Shown one piece after another: positions 8,108-15,858 of a stretch of DNA of 59,963 bases. The translations under genes were made by a program, and so were the position numbers. Below the pieces are notes generated by a model. That model had not been told where the DNA came from. It made no database searches and saw only the letters and a program-made list of their open reading frames with translations. Each line of letters opens with the position of its first letter. Positions within the stretch are counted from its first letter, which is position 1. The stretch comes from Bacillota bacterium (GTDB taxonomy: Bacteria > Bacillota > Dethiobacteria > SKNC01): positions 1 to 59,963 of the forward strand of contig SKNC01000091.1 of assembly GCA_007120745.1 (NCBI GenBank), written 5' to 3'.

Positions 8108-9208
8108 TTGTTTGACGAAAAGCTGTGGCGGAACTTTGATTTATGGCTGCTCTTTATTATGCTGGCCATCTCTATATACGGTCTTGTGGTTTTAAGCAGT
8201 GCTACCAGTAATTTCAGTGCCGATCCCTGGTTTTACGTAAAAAGGCAGGCTATCTGGATTGCTGCGGGGTTGATTGGTCTTTTCCTGGTAATCAGTATCG
8301 ATTACTCCAACTTTTCCCGTCTATACAAATATATATATATTGGCAACCTGGCTCTCCTTGCCCTGGTGCTGTTTATCGGAAGGGAAACAGCGGGGTCCCA
8401 GAGATGGATTGATTTACGGTTTTTTGACCTTCAGCCGTCAGAGTTTGCCAAGCTGGCTATCATTATAACTCTGGCTAAATTCTTAGAACAGAAAGAAGGA
8501 GAAATGGACCAGGTAAAAAACCTTTTCCTGGCTTTTTTGCATGTGGCCATTCCCATGGCTTTAATTTTCCTGCAGCCTGACCTGGGAACTTCACTGGTCT
8601 TTCTGGCTATATTATATGGAATGCTCTTTCTGGGTGGAGCAAAAGTCAAGCATCTTTTCGTCAGTATTGCTGCGGGAATTGCCGCAGTCCCATTTCTGTG
8701 GAATTTTTTAAAGCCGTACCAGCAGATGAGGCTGGTTATCTTTCTCAACCCCGAGCAGGACCCCCTGCAATACGGATACCAGCTGATTCAATCGGTGATT
8801 GCCATTGGTTCCGGGAGGATCTGGGGTGCAGGCCTTTACGAAGGAACTCAAAATATTTATGATTTTTTGCCGGCGCAGCACACCGATTTTATCTTTTCAG
8901 TGCTCGGAGAGGAACTGGGGTTTGCAGGTGCGGTGGTTCTGCTGGTGCTCTACCTTTTGCTGGTCTATCGTATACTAAAGATTTCCAGTATGGCTAAAGA
9001 TACCTTTGGACTATTAGTTTGTATTGGAGTAGCTTCCATGCTGGTTTTTCAAGTCCTGGTGAATATCGGAATGACCATCAGCATTATGCCGGTTACCGGT
9101 CTGCCCCTGCCCTTTATGAGCTATGGAGGAAGCTCATTTCTGGTGAACATGCTTTCCATTGGCCTTGTACTCAACGTGGGTATGAGAAGGGAAAAGATAA
9201 TGTTTTAA
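8108..9208 (+). CDS. rodA: rod shape-determining protein RodA (SEDS glycosyltransferase)
   Basis: RodA is a SEDS-family polymerase that extends glycan strands from lipid II and works in a pair with PBP2. The 366-residue protein has about ten membrane helices and SEDS landmarks: QPSEFAKLAIIITLA, LQPDLGTSLVFLAI, the loop AQHTDFIFSVLGEELG containing the essential Asp, and the C-terminal GLPLPFMSYGGSSFLVNM block. The start is TTG 8108, about 8 bases after GAGGCGGG; no ATG is better placed. It immediately follows the PBP2 gene; in many Clostridia minC and minD lie between the two, but they do not here. Confidence 0.95.
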   Translation: MFDEKLWRNFDLWLLFIMLAISIYGLVVLSSATSNFSADPWFYVKRQAIWIAAGLIGLFLVISIDYSNFSRLYKYIYIGNLALLALVLFIGRETAGSQRWIDLRFFDLQPSEFAKLAIIITLAKFLEQKEGEMDQVKNLFLAFLHVAIPMALIFLQPDLGTSLVFLAILYGMLFLGGAKVKHLFVSIAAGIAAVPFLWNFLKPYQQMRLVIFLNPEQDPLQYGYQLIQSVIAIGSGRIWGAGLYEGTQNIYDFLPAQHTDFIFSVLGEELGFAGAVVLLVLYLLLVYRILKISSMAKDTFGLLVCIGVASMLVFQVLVNIGMTISIMPVTGLPLPFMSYGGSSFLVNMLSIGLVLNVGMRREKIMF

Positions 9209-9288
9209 AAGTGATGGCCCCTTATGCATATTTTGGTAATGTCCGCTATATATATAGAAAAGGACAAACTATGGTAAGGGGTGACATT

Positions 9289-10107
9289 ATGGCTAAAAAA
9301 AGAAAGAGGGGGGATTTTCCCCGGTTCAGCCTTAGAGATAAAATACGAAAAAGAAAAGATGAGAAAAGGGAAGATGAATTTCATTGGGACTGGGAGGAGG
9401 AAGAGAAGTACAGAGAACCCAGAGATCTCTGGAGCAAATTTCCTTTGAGCAGCCTGGTAGACATGCATAAATTTTTGTGGGAGAAGACTCTCGTTATCGT
9501 TGTATTTCTCATATTTGTATATCTTCTCAGCTTCTTTAGTTTTCCCCTGGCAGTAACGCTGAGAGAAACAATATATCATGCTGCCGCGGAAAACCTGGAC
9601 ATATCCAGGTATACGCAGCACATGGAACCTGTATTCAGTGGTGTCAGGGAGCTGTATCCCTTCGGGTTCCTGGAGGAAAAAGTGCCGGAAGAAGAACCCT
9701 CCGGTGACCCCAAGGAGAAGGATATGCAATTTGTGCTCCCCGTAGAAGGCCTGGTTGCTGGAAAGTTCGGCCTTCGGGAAGACCCTTTTACCGGAACCAG
9801 CCAGATGCACTATGGGATTGACCTGATGGGCGCTCCCCAGGAGTCAGTTATTTCCGTTGAATCAGGACAGGTTTCCGCGGTTTATGAACATCCCCTTCAC
9901 GGTCACACCGTTGAAGTAAGTCACCAGGGTCAAATTACTTCCTACTATGCCGGACTGGGGGAAGTTGTGGTTGAGGAAAATGACCCGGTTAATCGTGGGG
10001 ATACCATTGGCTTTCTTAAGGAAGAAGACAACCCCCTGCTGCATTTTCAAATAAGAGAAATGGGACATCCCGTTGATCCGCTGGATTATTTTCCCGGCAC
10101 AGGGTAG
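9289..10107 (+). CDS. membrane-anchored M23/LytM-domain protein, SpoIVFA-like, probably inactive
   Basis: This 272-residue protein (from ATG 9289, 5 bases after AAGGGGTG) has a highly charged N-terminus, one membrane helix (about 67-85) and a C-terminal M23/LytM domain (about 150-268). The first metal motif is present (H174xxxD178), but the usual catalytic His of the next motif is replaced in SYYAGLG, and HxH is reduced to L-L-H252-F. A peptidase role is therefore unlikely. SpoIVFA, which anchors and inhibits SpoIVFB in Bacillus, is also a degenerate LytM protein, and this gene directly precedes a SpoIVFB-like gene. The track's longer ORF from 9019 overlaps rodA and is not the likely start; ATG 9271 is an alternative. 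Confidence 0.8.
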   Translation: MAKKRKRGDFPRFSLRDKIRKRKDEKREDEFHWDWEEEEKYREPRDLWSKFPLSSLVDMHKFLWEKTLVIVVFLIFVYLLSFFSFPLAVTLRETIYHAAAENLDISRYTQHMEPVFSGVRELYPFGFLEEKVPEEEPSGDPKEKDMQFVLPVEGLVAGKFGLREDPFTGTSQMHYGIDLMGAPQESVISVESGQVSAVYEHPLHGHTVEVSHQGQITSYYAGLGEVVVEENDPVNRGDTIGFLKEEDNPLLHFQIREMGHPVDPLDYFPGTG

Positions 10108-10118
10108 AACCATAAACG

Positions 10119-11006
10119 ATGCAAATCGGCCGAATTTTTGGCGTTAAAATCGTCTTTAACTGGTTTTTTTTCTTCTTCCTGTTCTTTTATGCTTTGTTGG
10201 GTCGTCTGGCTGAATCCCTTACGCTGTTTTCAGTGGTACTGCTTCATGATTTTTTCCACCTGATTGTGGCCCGGGGATATGGTTTAAACGTGAAGGAAGT
10301 TGAGCTGTTTCCCTTCGGAGGGATGGCGCATATTGATGACCTGCTGGAATATGACCCTACCGTAGAAAGCCGGGTAGCACTGGCCGGTCCCCTTTTCAAT
10401 ATTTTCATGGTAGCGGCGGCCATGGTTATTTATACCAACTTTCATATTCTGGCACAGGATATTTTATTGTTTTTTATTCGATGTAACCTTATCATAGCTT
10501 TTTTTAACCTGCTCCCCTTGATTCCCCTGGATGGAGGCCGCATTCTACGGGCCGGCCTTTCCAGGCGGTTTGGATATCGCAGGGCTACAGCCCAGGCCGT
10601 GGTAGTTACCAAAATTTTGGCGGTTATTTTTTTCATTACCGGCACAGCCATTCTTTTTACCGGTTCGATGAATTTTAGTTTAATAGTGATTGCCCCATTT
10701 TTATATTTTGCTGCCCAGAAGGAACAAAGTCAGGCGGCCTATGTTTTTGTACGCTACCTTGCCAAAAAACACAAAGAACTGGACAGGGAAGGCATATTAA
10801 AAGCCGGGTATATAGCAGCCCTGGAAGATACCCCTTTGAATGAAATCGTAAAACAGTTCACCCACAAAAATTACCAGATAGTACTGGTCATTTCCCCCGG
10901 GTACAAAATTAAAGGGACCGTAACCGAAGGACAGATAATCGATGCCATCTTTAAAAGAGGCGCCCACCTCCCTGTCAAAAACCTCATCAATAGAAATAAG
11001 AAATAA
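10119..11006 (+). CDS. spoIVFB: M50 family intramembrane metalloprotease, SpoIVFB-like, HDxxH variant
   Basis: SpoIVFB-type proteases cleave substrates inside the membrane; in Bacillus the substrate is pro-sigmaK in the mother cell. The 295-residue protein has about six hydrophobic segments and a C-terminal CBS-like domain. The zinc motif lies at residues 43-47, exactly where Bacillus SpoIVFB has HExxH, but reads H-D-F-F-H, so the catalytic Glu is Asp. The second metal motif, NLLPLIPLDGGRI with D138, is intact. The start is ATG 10119, 11 bases after the M23 gene. The order M23-M50-radical SAM-DUF2344-rng is conserved in Clostridia. Activity is uncertain because of the E-to-D change. Confidence 0.85.
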   Translation: MQIGRIFGVKIVFNWFFFFFLFFYALLGRLAESLTLFSVVLLHDFFHLIVARGYGLNVKEVELFPFGGMAHIDDLLEYDPTVESRVALAGPLFNIFMVAAAMVIYTNFHILAQDILLFFIRCNLIIAFFNLLPLIPLDGGRILRAGLSRRFGYRRATAQAVVVTKILAVIFFITGTAILFTGSMNFSLIVIAPFLYFAAQKEQSQAAYVFVRYLAKKHKELDREGILKAGYIAALEDTPLNEIVKQFTHKNYQIVLVISPGYKIKGTVTEGQIIDAIFKRGAHLPVKNLINRNKK

Positions 11007-11034
11007 AAGCTAAAAAACTAAGAAAAATGCAACA

Positions 11035-11276
11035 CCGGGGACAGTTCTCAATGGTCGCCTTGAGACAGGATGACAGGGAAGACAGGGGAACAGTTCTGAA
11101 GAAAAGAAGGTTGTTGATAAAATTTAATAAAGTTGAGGAATTTTTAATTGATAAATTTGGTATAATATAAGTTGTACCATGTTTATTATTTGAAATATTT
11201 TAATATTTATATAGAAATAAACTGCACCCATGTAAAAACTAAATAAGACAGAGACCGTCCCCCTGTCTTTCCTGTC
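11035..11276. repeat. intergenic repeat pair, GGGAC(G/A)GTTCT family, inverted arms
   Basis: The 305-base gap between spoIVFB and the radical SAM gene holds no gene. It contains direct copies GGGGACAGTTCTC (11035-11047) and GGGGAACAGTTCTG (11085-11098), and an inverted pair: 11072-11097 is complementary to 11250-11276 over about 23 of 26 positions. The arms enclose AT-rich DNA with a promoter-like TATAAT. The same core occurs in other gaps (near 45668, 46583 and 47671), so this is a dispersed intergenic repeat, perhaps MITE-like. No transposase is present. Confidence 0.6.
11158..11166 (+). promoter_or_regulatory. extended -10 promoter element upstream of the radical SAM gene
   Basis: TGGTATAAT (11158-11166) is a perfect extended -10. 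No good -35 lies at 16-18 bases; TTGATA at 11148 is too close. It is 146 bases upstream of the radical SAM start, inside the inverted-repeat interval. Confidence 0.45.
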
Positions 11277-11311
11277 TTTTTGTTATAAGATTTTTGTTTA
11301 CAGGAGATTTT

Positions 11312-13192
11312 ATGAATATATTAAGAAAAAAATTGTACGAGATTCTACCCCAGGTAGAGAAACCCGCCAGGTATATCGGCGATGAATGGAACTCGTCTAA
11401 GGGTAGTGAATCTGATATGGTTGTTAAAGTTGCCCTGGCATTTCCCGAAGTTTACGAGGTGGGAATGTCACACCTGGGTTTACGAATTCTGTACGGCTTA
11501 TTAAATCAGCGTAAGAATACCACAGCGGAAAGGGTGTATGCTCCGTGGCCGGACATGGAAGAGAAGATGAGGGCACACGGCCTTCCGCTGTTTTCTCTGG
11601 AATCCGTTACCCCCGTGAAAGAGTTTGATTTCTTAGGCTTTACCTTTCAGTATGAATTGACGTATACCAATATCCTCAACATGTTGGATCTATCAGGGAT
11701 ACCCGTAAAAAGCGAAGACCGCACCCTGGAGCATCCCTTTGTGATTGCCGGGGGGCCTACCGCGTTTAATCCCGAGCCCATGGCGTCCTTTATAGATTTT
11801 TTTGTTATGGGCGATGGGGAAGAGGTCATCCTGGAAATTTTGGAACAGTATGAACACTGGAAACAAGAAGAGAAGAGAACACGCCTCAGCTTCTTAAAAA
11901 AGGCTGCAGAAATTCCTGGTATTTATGTTCCCTCCTTTTATAAGGACCAGTACAGTCCGGAAGGCAGCTATTTAAAGACGATTCCTCTGGTTGAAGAGGC
12001 GCCTCCGGTTATTACCCGCCGGGTAGTTCCGGATTTAAATGAAGCATTTTTCCCGGTCCAGTGGATGGTTCCTTACATTAACATAGTGCATGACCGCATT
12101 ATGTTGGAACTATTCAGAGGGTGTACCCGGGGCTGTAGATTTTGCCAGGCCGGTGTTTTATACCGGCCCCGCAGGGAACGGACCGCAGAAAAACTGAAGG
12201 ACATCTGTTTTCAGGCCATAGACCATACGGGATATGATGAAGTCTCTCTCAGTTCCCTGAGCAGCAGTGATTACAGCAGTATTGAATCTTTAATAGAAGA
12301 ATTACAAAAGCAGCTGAAACCCAGGGGAGTGAAAGTGACACTGCCCTCTCTCAGGGTGGACTCCTTTTCAGTCCGGCTGGCCCGGAATTTGCAGGATATT
12401 AAAAAAAGCGGCCTTACCTTCGCCCCGGAAGCGGGGACTCAAAGATTAAGGGACGTAATTAACAAAAACGTTACCGAAGAAGATCTGCTGACGACTGTAA
12501 CAGAGGCTTATAAAGCGGGCTGGAACACAATTAAGCTCTACTTCATGATTGGTCTGCCGAAAGAACAGCAGGAGGATTTGGAGGGAATCGTTGAGCTGGC
12601 CAAAAAGGCTGTGCAGAGATTTAGAGAAACGGTAGGGGAAAAAAGCAGAACAGGAAGGTTGAAAATTACTGTCAGCACTTCAACTTTTGTGCCCAAGCCC
12701 CACACTCCTTTTCAATGGGAACCACAAATCTCCATGGAGGAAGTTGAAAGAAAGCAGGCATATCTGAAAGAAAAATTAAAGGGAAGGAATCTGGCGTACA
12801 GCTGGCATGAACCCGCGGCCAGTTTTCTGGAGGCGGTAATCTGCCGGGGAGACCGAAGAATTTCTGAGGTTATCTTTACGGCCTGGCAGATGGGATGTAC
12901 TTTTGACAGCTGGTCTGAAAAGTTTGATTTTCGAAAATGGAGTCAGTCCTTTGAGCAGTGTGGGCTGAATCCCGAAGCTTTTGCATACCGACGGATGGAA
13001 ACCGGAGAAGCACTGCCCTGGGATCATATCCATACCGGAGTAACAAAAAAATTTTTAATCAGGGAGCATGAACGTTCTATCCAGGGAAGGACAACCCCTG
13101 ACTGCCGGGAGCACCGCTGTCAGGGCTGCGGCATTTGCACCTTTGAAGGCCTGGAAAATATGGGAGGAAGTATTATTGAGACTTCAGTTTAA
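11312..13192 (+). CDS. TIGR03960 family B12-binding-like radical SAM protein
   Basis: This 626-residue protein has an N-terminal B12-binding-like region (roughly residues 20-210), then a radical SAM domain with C271xxxC275xxC278 (RGCTRGCRFCQAG), followed by the AdoMet-binding strand region (FAPEAGTQRLRDVINKN) and a C-terminal extension with a CxGCGICxFE-type cluster of cysteines. The N-terminal region lacks a clear DxHxxG cobalamin motif. The family is almost always next to a DUF2344 protein and near rng, as here. To my knowledge its reaction is unknown; involvement in RNA or ribosome modification is only an inference from context. ATG 11312 follows AGGAG; the upstream in-frame TTG 11294 is less likely. 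Confidence 0.88.
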   Translation: MNILRKKLYEILPQVEKPARYIGDEWNSSKGSESDMVVKVALAFPEVYEVGMSHLGLRILYGLLNQRKNTTAERVYAPWPDMEEKMRAHGLPLFSLESVTPVKEFDFLGFTFQYELTYTNILNMLDLSGIPVKSEDRTLEHPFVIAGGPTAFNPEPMASFIDFFVMGDGEEVILEILEQYEHWKQEEKRTRLSFLKKAAEIPGIYVPSFYKDQYSPEGSYLKTIPLVEEAPPVITRRVVPDLNEAFFPVQWMVPYINIVHDRIMLELFRGCTRGCRFCQAGVLYRPRRERTAEKLKDICFQAIDHTGYDEVSLSSLSSSDYSSIESLIEELQKQLKPRGVKVTLPSLRVDSFSVRLARNLQDIKKSGLTFAPEAGTQRLRDVINKNVTEEDLLTTVTEAYKAGWNTIKLYFMIGLPKEQQEDLEGIVELAKKAVQRFRETVGEKSRTGRLKITVSTSTFVPKPHTPFQWEPQISMEEVERKQAYLKEKLKGRNLAYSWHEPAASFLEAVICRGDRRISEVIFTAWQMGCTFDSWSEKFDFRKWSQSFEQCGLNPEAFAYRRMETGEALPWDHIHTGVTKKFLIREHERSIQGRTTPDCREHRCQGCGICTFEGLENMGGSIIETSV

Positions 13193-13835
13193 ATTTTCCA
13201 AAGAAGGTCTGCTGCGGTTCATATCTCACCTGGACGTACAGCGGCTGTTTATACGGGCTTTTCGAAGGGCCGAGCTTCCCGTTGCCCGTAAGGGAGGATT
13301 CAGTCCCCAGCCCAAAATGTCTTTTGCTTCGGCCCTGCCCCTGGGATACACCAGCAGCGGGGAATTCCTTGAAGTAGAATTGACACAAAGTATGGATACT
13401 GCGGAAGTTAAAAAAAGACTGTCTTCACAGCTGCCGGATGGAATCCATGTCAGCCAGGTGGAGGAAATTTCTTTAGACAAACCCTCATTAATGTCCAGGC
13501 TGGAGTCCGCTATATACCGTGTCGCTTTTACCACGGCTGAACCCCTGGAAGAAAAAAAATTGAAAGATGCTGTAGACCATCTTTTAAACAGAGAAGAAGC
13601 AGTAATTGTAAGGCGCTCAAAAAAGAAAGTAAAGAGGTTTAACGTGATTCCCTTTATTTTAAATATCGAAGTTCTGCCCACAAACCATAAGTTCCAAAAA
13701 GAGATGAGGCTGCACCTGAAGTCCGGGCAGGGGGGCAGTGTAAAACCTTTAGAAATATTGGACCTGTTGGAAAAAGAGGATTCATTTGAAATCATGAAAA
13801 AAGAAGCACACCGGGAGGAATTATTAATTGATTGA
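13176..13835 (+). CDS. TIGR03936 family (DUF2344) radical SAM-associated protein
   Basis: The roughly 219-residue protein starts MRLQFKFSKEGLLRFISHLD, which is typical of TIGR03936/DUF2344. Its TTG start at 13176 lies 8 bases after GGGAGG and overlaps the end of the preceding radical SAM gene by 17 bases, indicating translational coupling. The track's longer ORF from 13068 would add about 36 unrelated residues translated from the upstream gene's other frame. Conserved blocks are GGFSPQPKMSFASALPLG and SGEFLEVEL. In some organisms this domain is fused to the radical SAM partner, which supports a joint function. That function is not known. Confidence 0.85.
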   Translation: MRLQFKFSKEGLLRFISHLDVQRLFIRAFRRAELPVARKGGFSPQPKMSFASALPLGYTSSGEFLEVELTQSMDTAEVKKRLSSQLPDGIHVSQVEEISLDKPSLMSRLESAIYRVAFTTAEPLEEKKLKDAVDHLLNREEAVIVRRSKKKVKRFNVIPFILNIEVLPTNHKFQKEMRLHLKSGQGGSVKPLEILDLLEKEDSFEIMKKEAHREELLID

Positions 13836-13867
13836 CCCAAGGAGTTACCAGAACAGGAGTTGAAAAT

Positions 13868-15556
13868 ATGAACAACAAAATTATCGTAAACTGTGACAAC
13901 CGGGAAACCAGGGTCGCCGTATTGGAGGAGGGCGAGCTGGTAGAAGTTTATATAGAAAGACCCATTCACCAGAGGGTAGTGGGCAACATTTATTACGGGG
14001 TAGTAGCCAATGTACTGCCGGGAATGCAGGCGGCTTTTGTGGACATTGGCTTGGAAAGAAACGCATTTTTATATGTGGATGACGTCCTTTTGGAGGAAGG
14101 CGAAGAGAATAACAATCAGGGGGGCAGGAAAAAATCCATAGAAGAGCTGTTACGGGTCGGGGATAAAATACTGGTGCAGGTGGTAAAGGAGCCCTTTGGA
14201 AGCAAAGGAGCCCGGGTTACCTGTCAGATTACACTGCCGGGGAGATACCTGGTACTGATGCCTACGGTAAAGTATATCGGTGTTTCCCGTCGAATAGAGA
14301 AGCCCGAAGAAAGGCAGCGCTTAAAAAGTTTGGGAGATGCCATAAAAACTGAGGATATGGGTTTGATTGTAAGGACTGTTGCAGAGGGTAAAGAGTCCGA
14401 TTATCTGAGCCACGATTTAGATTTCCTTCAAAAAATGTGGAAAAAGATTCAGCACCGGATGAACACAAAGGATGCCCCTGCCCTGGTTCACCAGGATTTG
14501 AATCTCATATACCGTATCGTCCGGGATTTATTTAATGATGATATCGACCAGCTGTTAATTGACACAAAGTATGAATATGAAAAAGTTTTGGAAATACTGG
14601 ATTATATCTCCCCTTCTTTGAAAAATAAAATATTTTACTACCGTGGGGAAAGACCCATCTTTGAAAAATATAACCTGGAAAATGAAATCGAAAAGGCCCT
14701 GAGAAGAACCGTTTGGCTGGACTGCGGGGGGTATCTGGTGTTTGACCAGACGGAAGCCCTTACGGTAGTTGACGTAAATACCGGTAAATTCATAGGCAGC
14801 ACCAATCTAGAGGATACCGTTTTTAAGACCAACATGGATGCTGCCAAAGAGATTGCCCGCCAGATCAGGCTTCGGGATATTGGCGGCATAATCATCATTG
14901 ATTTTATTGATATGAACAGTGAAAAACATGAAAGAAAGGTGCTGCAGACCCTGGAGGAAAGCATTAAGAAAGACCGGACCAAGGCCCATGTGCTGGGAAT
15001 TACCAACCTGGGTCTGGTGGAAATGACCCGCAAGAAAGTGAGGCAGGGCCTGGACGCTGTTCTCATGCAGCCCTGTCCATATTGTGACGGCAAGGGGAAA
15101 ATCTTTTCTCTGGAGGTTATGAGCGGAAAAATCGAAAGGCTTCTTAAAAAGATGCTTACCCAAGAAGATGGAGAGGCCATTCTCTTGGAAGTGAATCAAA
15201 ATGTAGCAGCCATGCTGATAGGAAGCAACGGCATCAACCTGAAAAAACTGGAGGAGGAAACTAAAAAATCTATCTTTATCAGGGGTTCTGATACCATGCA
15301 TATTGAAAAGTTTAAAGTGGTAATGATTGGAGAAGAACAGGAGGTTTCCAGGTTGGCTTCGCCGGTAATAAAAGGGGAAGTGTACCAGGTGAAGATTGAA
15401 GAACCCCACTTGAATAATCCCTATGACGGCATTGCCCGGATTCAGGGTTTTGTGATTGATGTGCAGGCTGCAGGGGCTTATGTGGGGGAAGAAGTTGAAG
15501 TTGAAATCACTGATGTAGCCAAAACCTACGCCCGGGCCCGGGTACTAAAAGATTAA
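13868..15556 (+). CDS. rng: ribonuclease G/E family, with C-terminal TRAM-like domain
   Basis: RNase G/E enzymes cleave single-stranded RNA endonucleolytically in rRNA maturation and mRNA decay. The 562-residue protein (ATG 13868, 8 bases after AGGAG) has an S1 domain (about 36-125), an RNase H/5'-sensor region, the catalytic DNase I-like subdomain with LTVVDVNTG and GGIIIIDFIDM (the two metal-binding Asp), and the zinc-link PCPYCDGKG. The C-terminal part, from about residue 490, resembles a TRAM RNA-binding domain (DGIARIQGFVIDVQAAGAYVGE). This makes it longer than classical RNase G, which is about 490 residues. It overlaps no neighbour and ends the radical SAM-DUF2344-rng group. Confidence 0.92.
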   Translation: MNNKIIVNCDNRETRVAVLEEGELVEVYIERPIHQRVVGNIYYGVVANVLPGMQAAFVDIGLERNAFLYVDDVLLEEGEENNNQGGRKKSIEELLRVGDKILVQVVKEPFGSKGARVTCQITLPGRYLVLMPTVKYIGVSRRIEKPEERQRLKSLGDAIKTEDMGLIVRTVAEGKESDYLSHDLDFLQKMWKKIQHRMNTKDAPALVHQDLNLIYRIVRDLFNDDIDQLLIDTKYEYEKVLEILDYISPSLKNKIFYYRGERPIFEKYNLENEIEKALRRTVWLDCGGYLVFDQTEALTVVDVNTGKFIGSTNLEDTVFKTNMDAAKEIARQIRLRDIGGIIIIDFIDMNSEKHERKVLQTLEESIKKDRTKAHVLGITNLGLVEMTRKKVRQGLDAVLMQPCPYCDGKGKIFSLEVMSGKIERLLKKMLTQEDGEAILLEVNQNVAAMLIGSNGINLKKLEEETKKSIFIRGSDTMHIEKFKVVMIGEEQEVSRLASPVIKGEVYQVKIEEPHLNNPYDGIARIQGFVIDVQAAGAYVGEEVEVEITDVAKTYARARVLKD

Positions 15557-15681
15557 GGCAGGCCATCGATTAGACAGCATAAAACCTGCATAAGGCGGAG
15601 GCATTGTGAATTTGGTAAAACTCCAGTGAAAGCTTCAATAAAAATAATAGCGGGGCAGGAGCACAAGGAGCCGGAAAAAAA

Positions 15682-15710
15682 TTGACAAATATATGGCATT
15701 GTGTTATTAT
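15682..15710 (+). promoter_or_regulatory. rpoBC promoter P1
   Basis: A consensus -35 TTGACA (15682-15687) and TATTAT (15705-15710) are exactly 17 bases apart. This is the best housekeeping-sigma promoter in the window, 149 bases upstream of the rpoB ATG, in a 302-base gap that holds no gene. Confidence 0.8.
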
Positions 15711-15747
15711 TATTAATTGCTTAACAAATTCATTTTAACCTGTTTTC

Positions 15748-15756
15748 TGGTATAAT
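15748..15756 (+). promoter_or_regulatory. rpoBC promoter P2 (extended -10)
   Basis: TGGTATAAT at 15748-15756 is an extended -10 without a convincing -35. It lies 46 bases downstream of the P1 -10 box and about 100 bases upstream of rpoB, giving tandem promoters for rpoBC. Confidence 0.5.
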
Positions 15757-15858
15757 ATCCATGCAATAAGGAAATGTTATTATAATGTTATCCTTTTTTA
15801 CCAGAATTTTTCTTTTTAATGCTTTGTAAGTAAAAAATTTTTAGGGGTGAAGCTTTTA

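Noticed and set aside
9019-9288. N-terminal extension of the M23 protein in the ORF track
   Set aside because: It overlaps rodA in another frame and has no ribosome binding site; ATG 9289 follows AAGGGGTG.
13068-13175. N-terminal extension of the DUF2344 protein in the ORF track
   Set aside because: The added residues are translated from the radical SAM gene's sequence out of frame; TTG 13176 gives the family start MRLQFKFSKEG behind GGGAGG.
14638-15180. 180-residue minus-strand ORF opposite rng
   Set aside because: Lies wholly within the catalytic region of rng, with serine-rich low-quality sequence typical of antisense translation.
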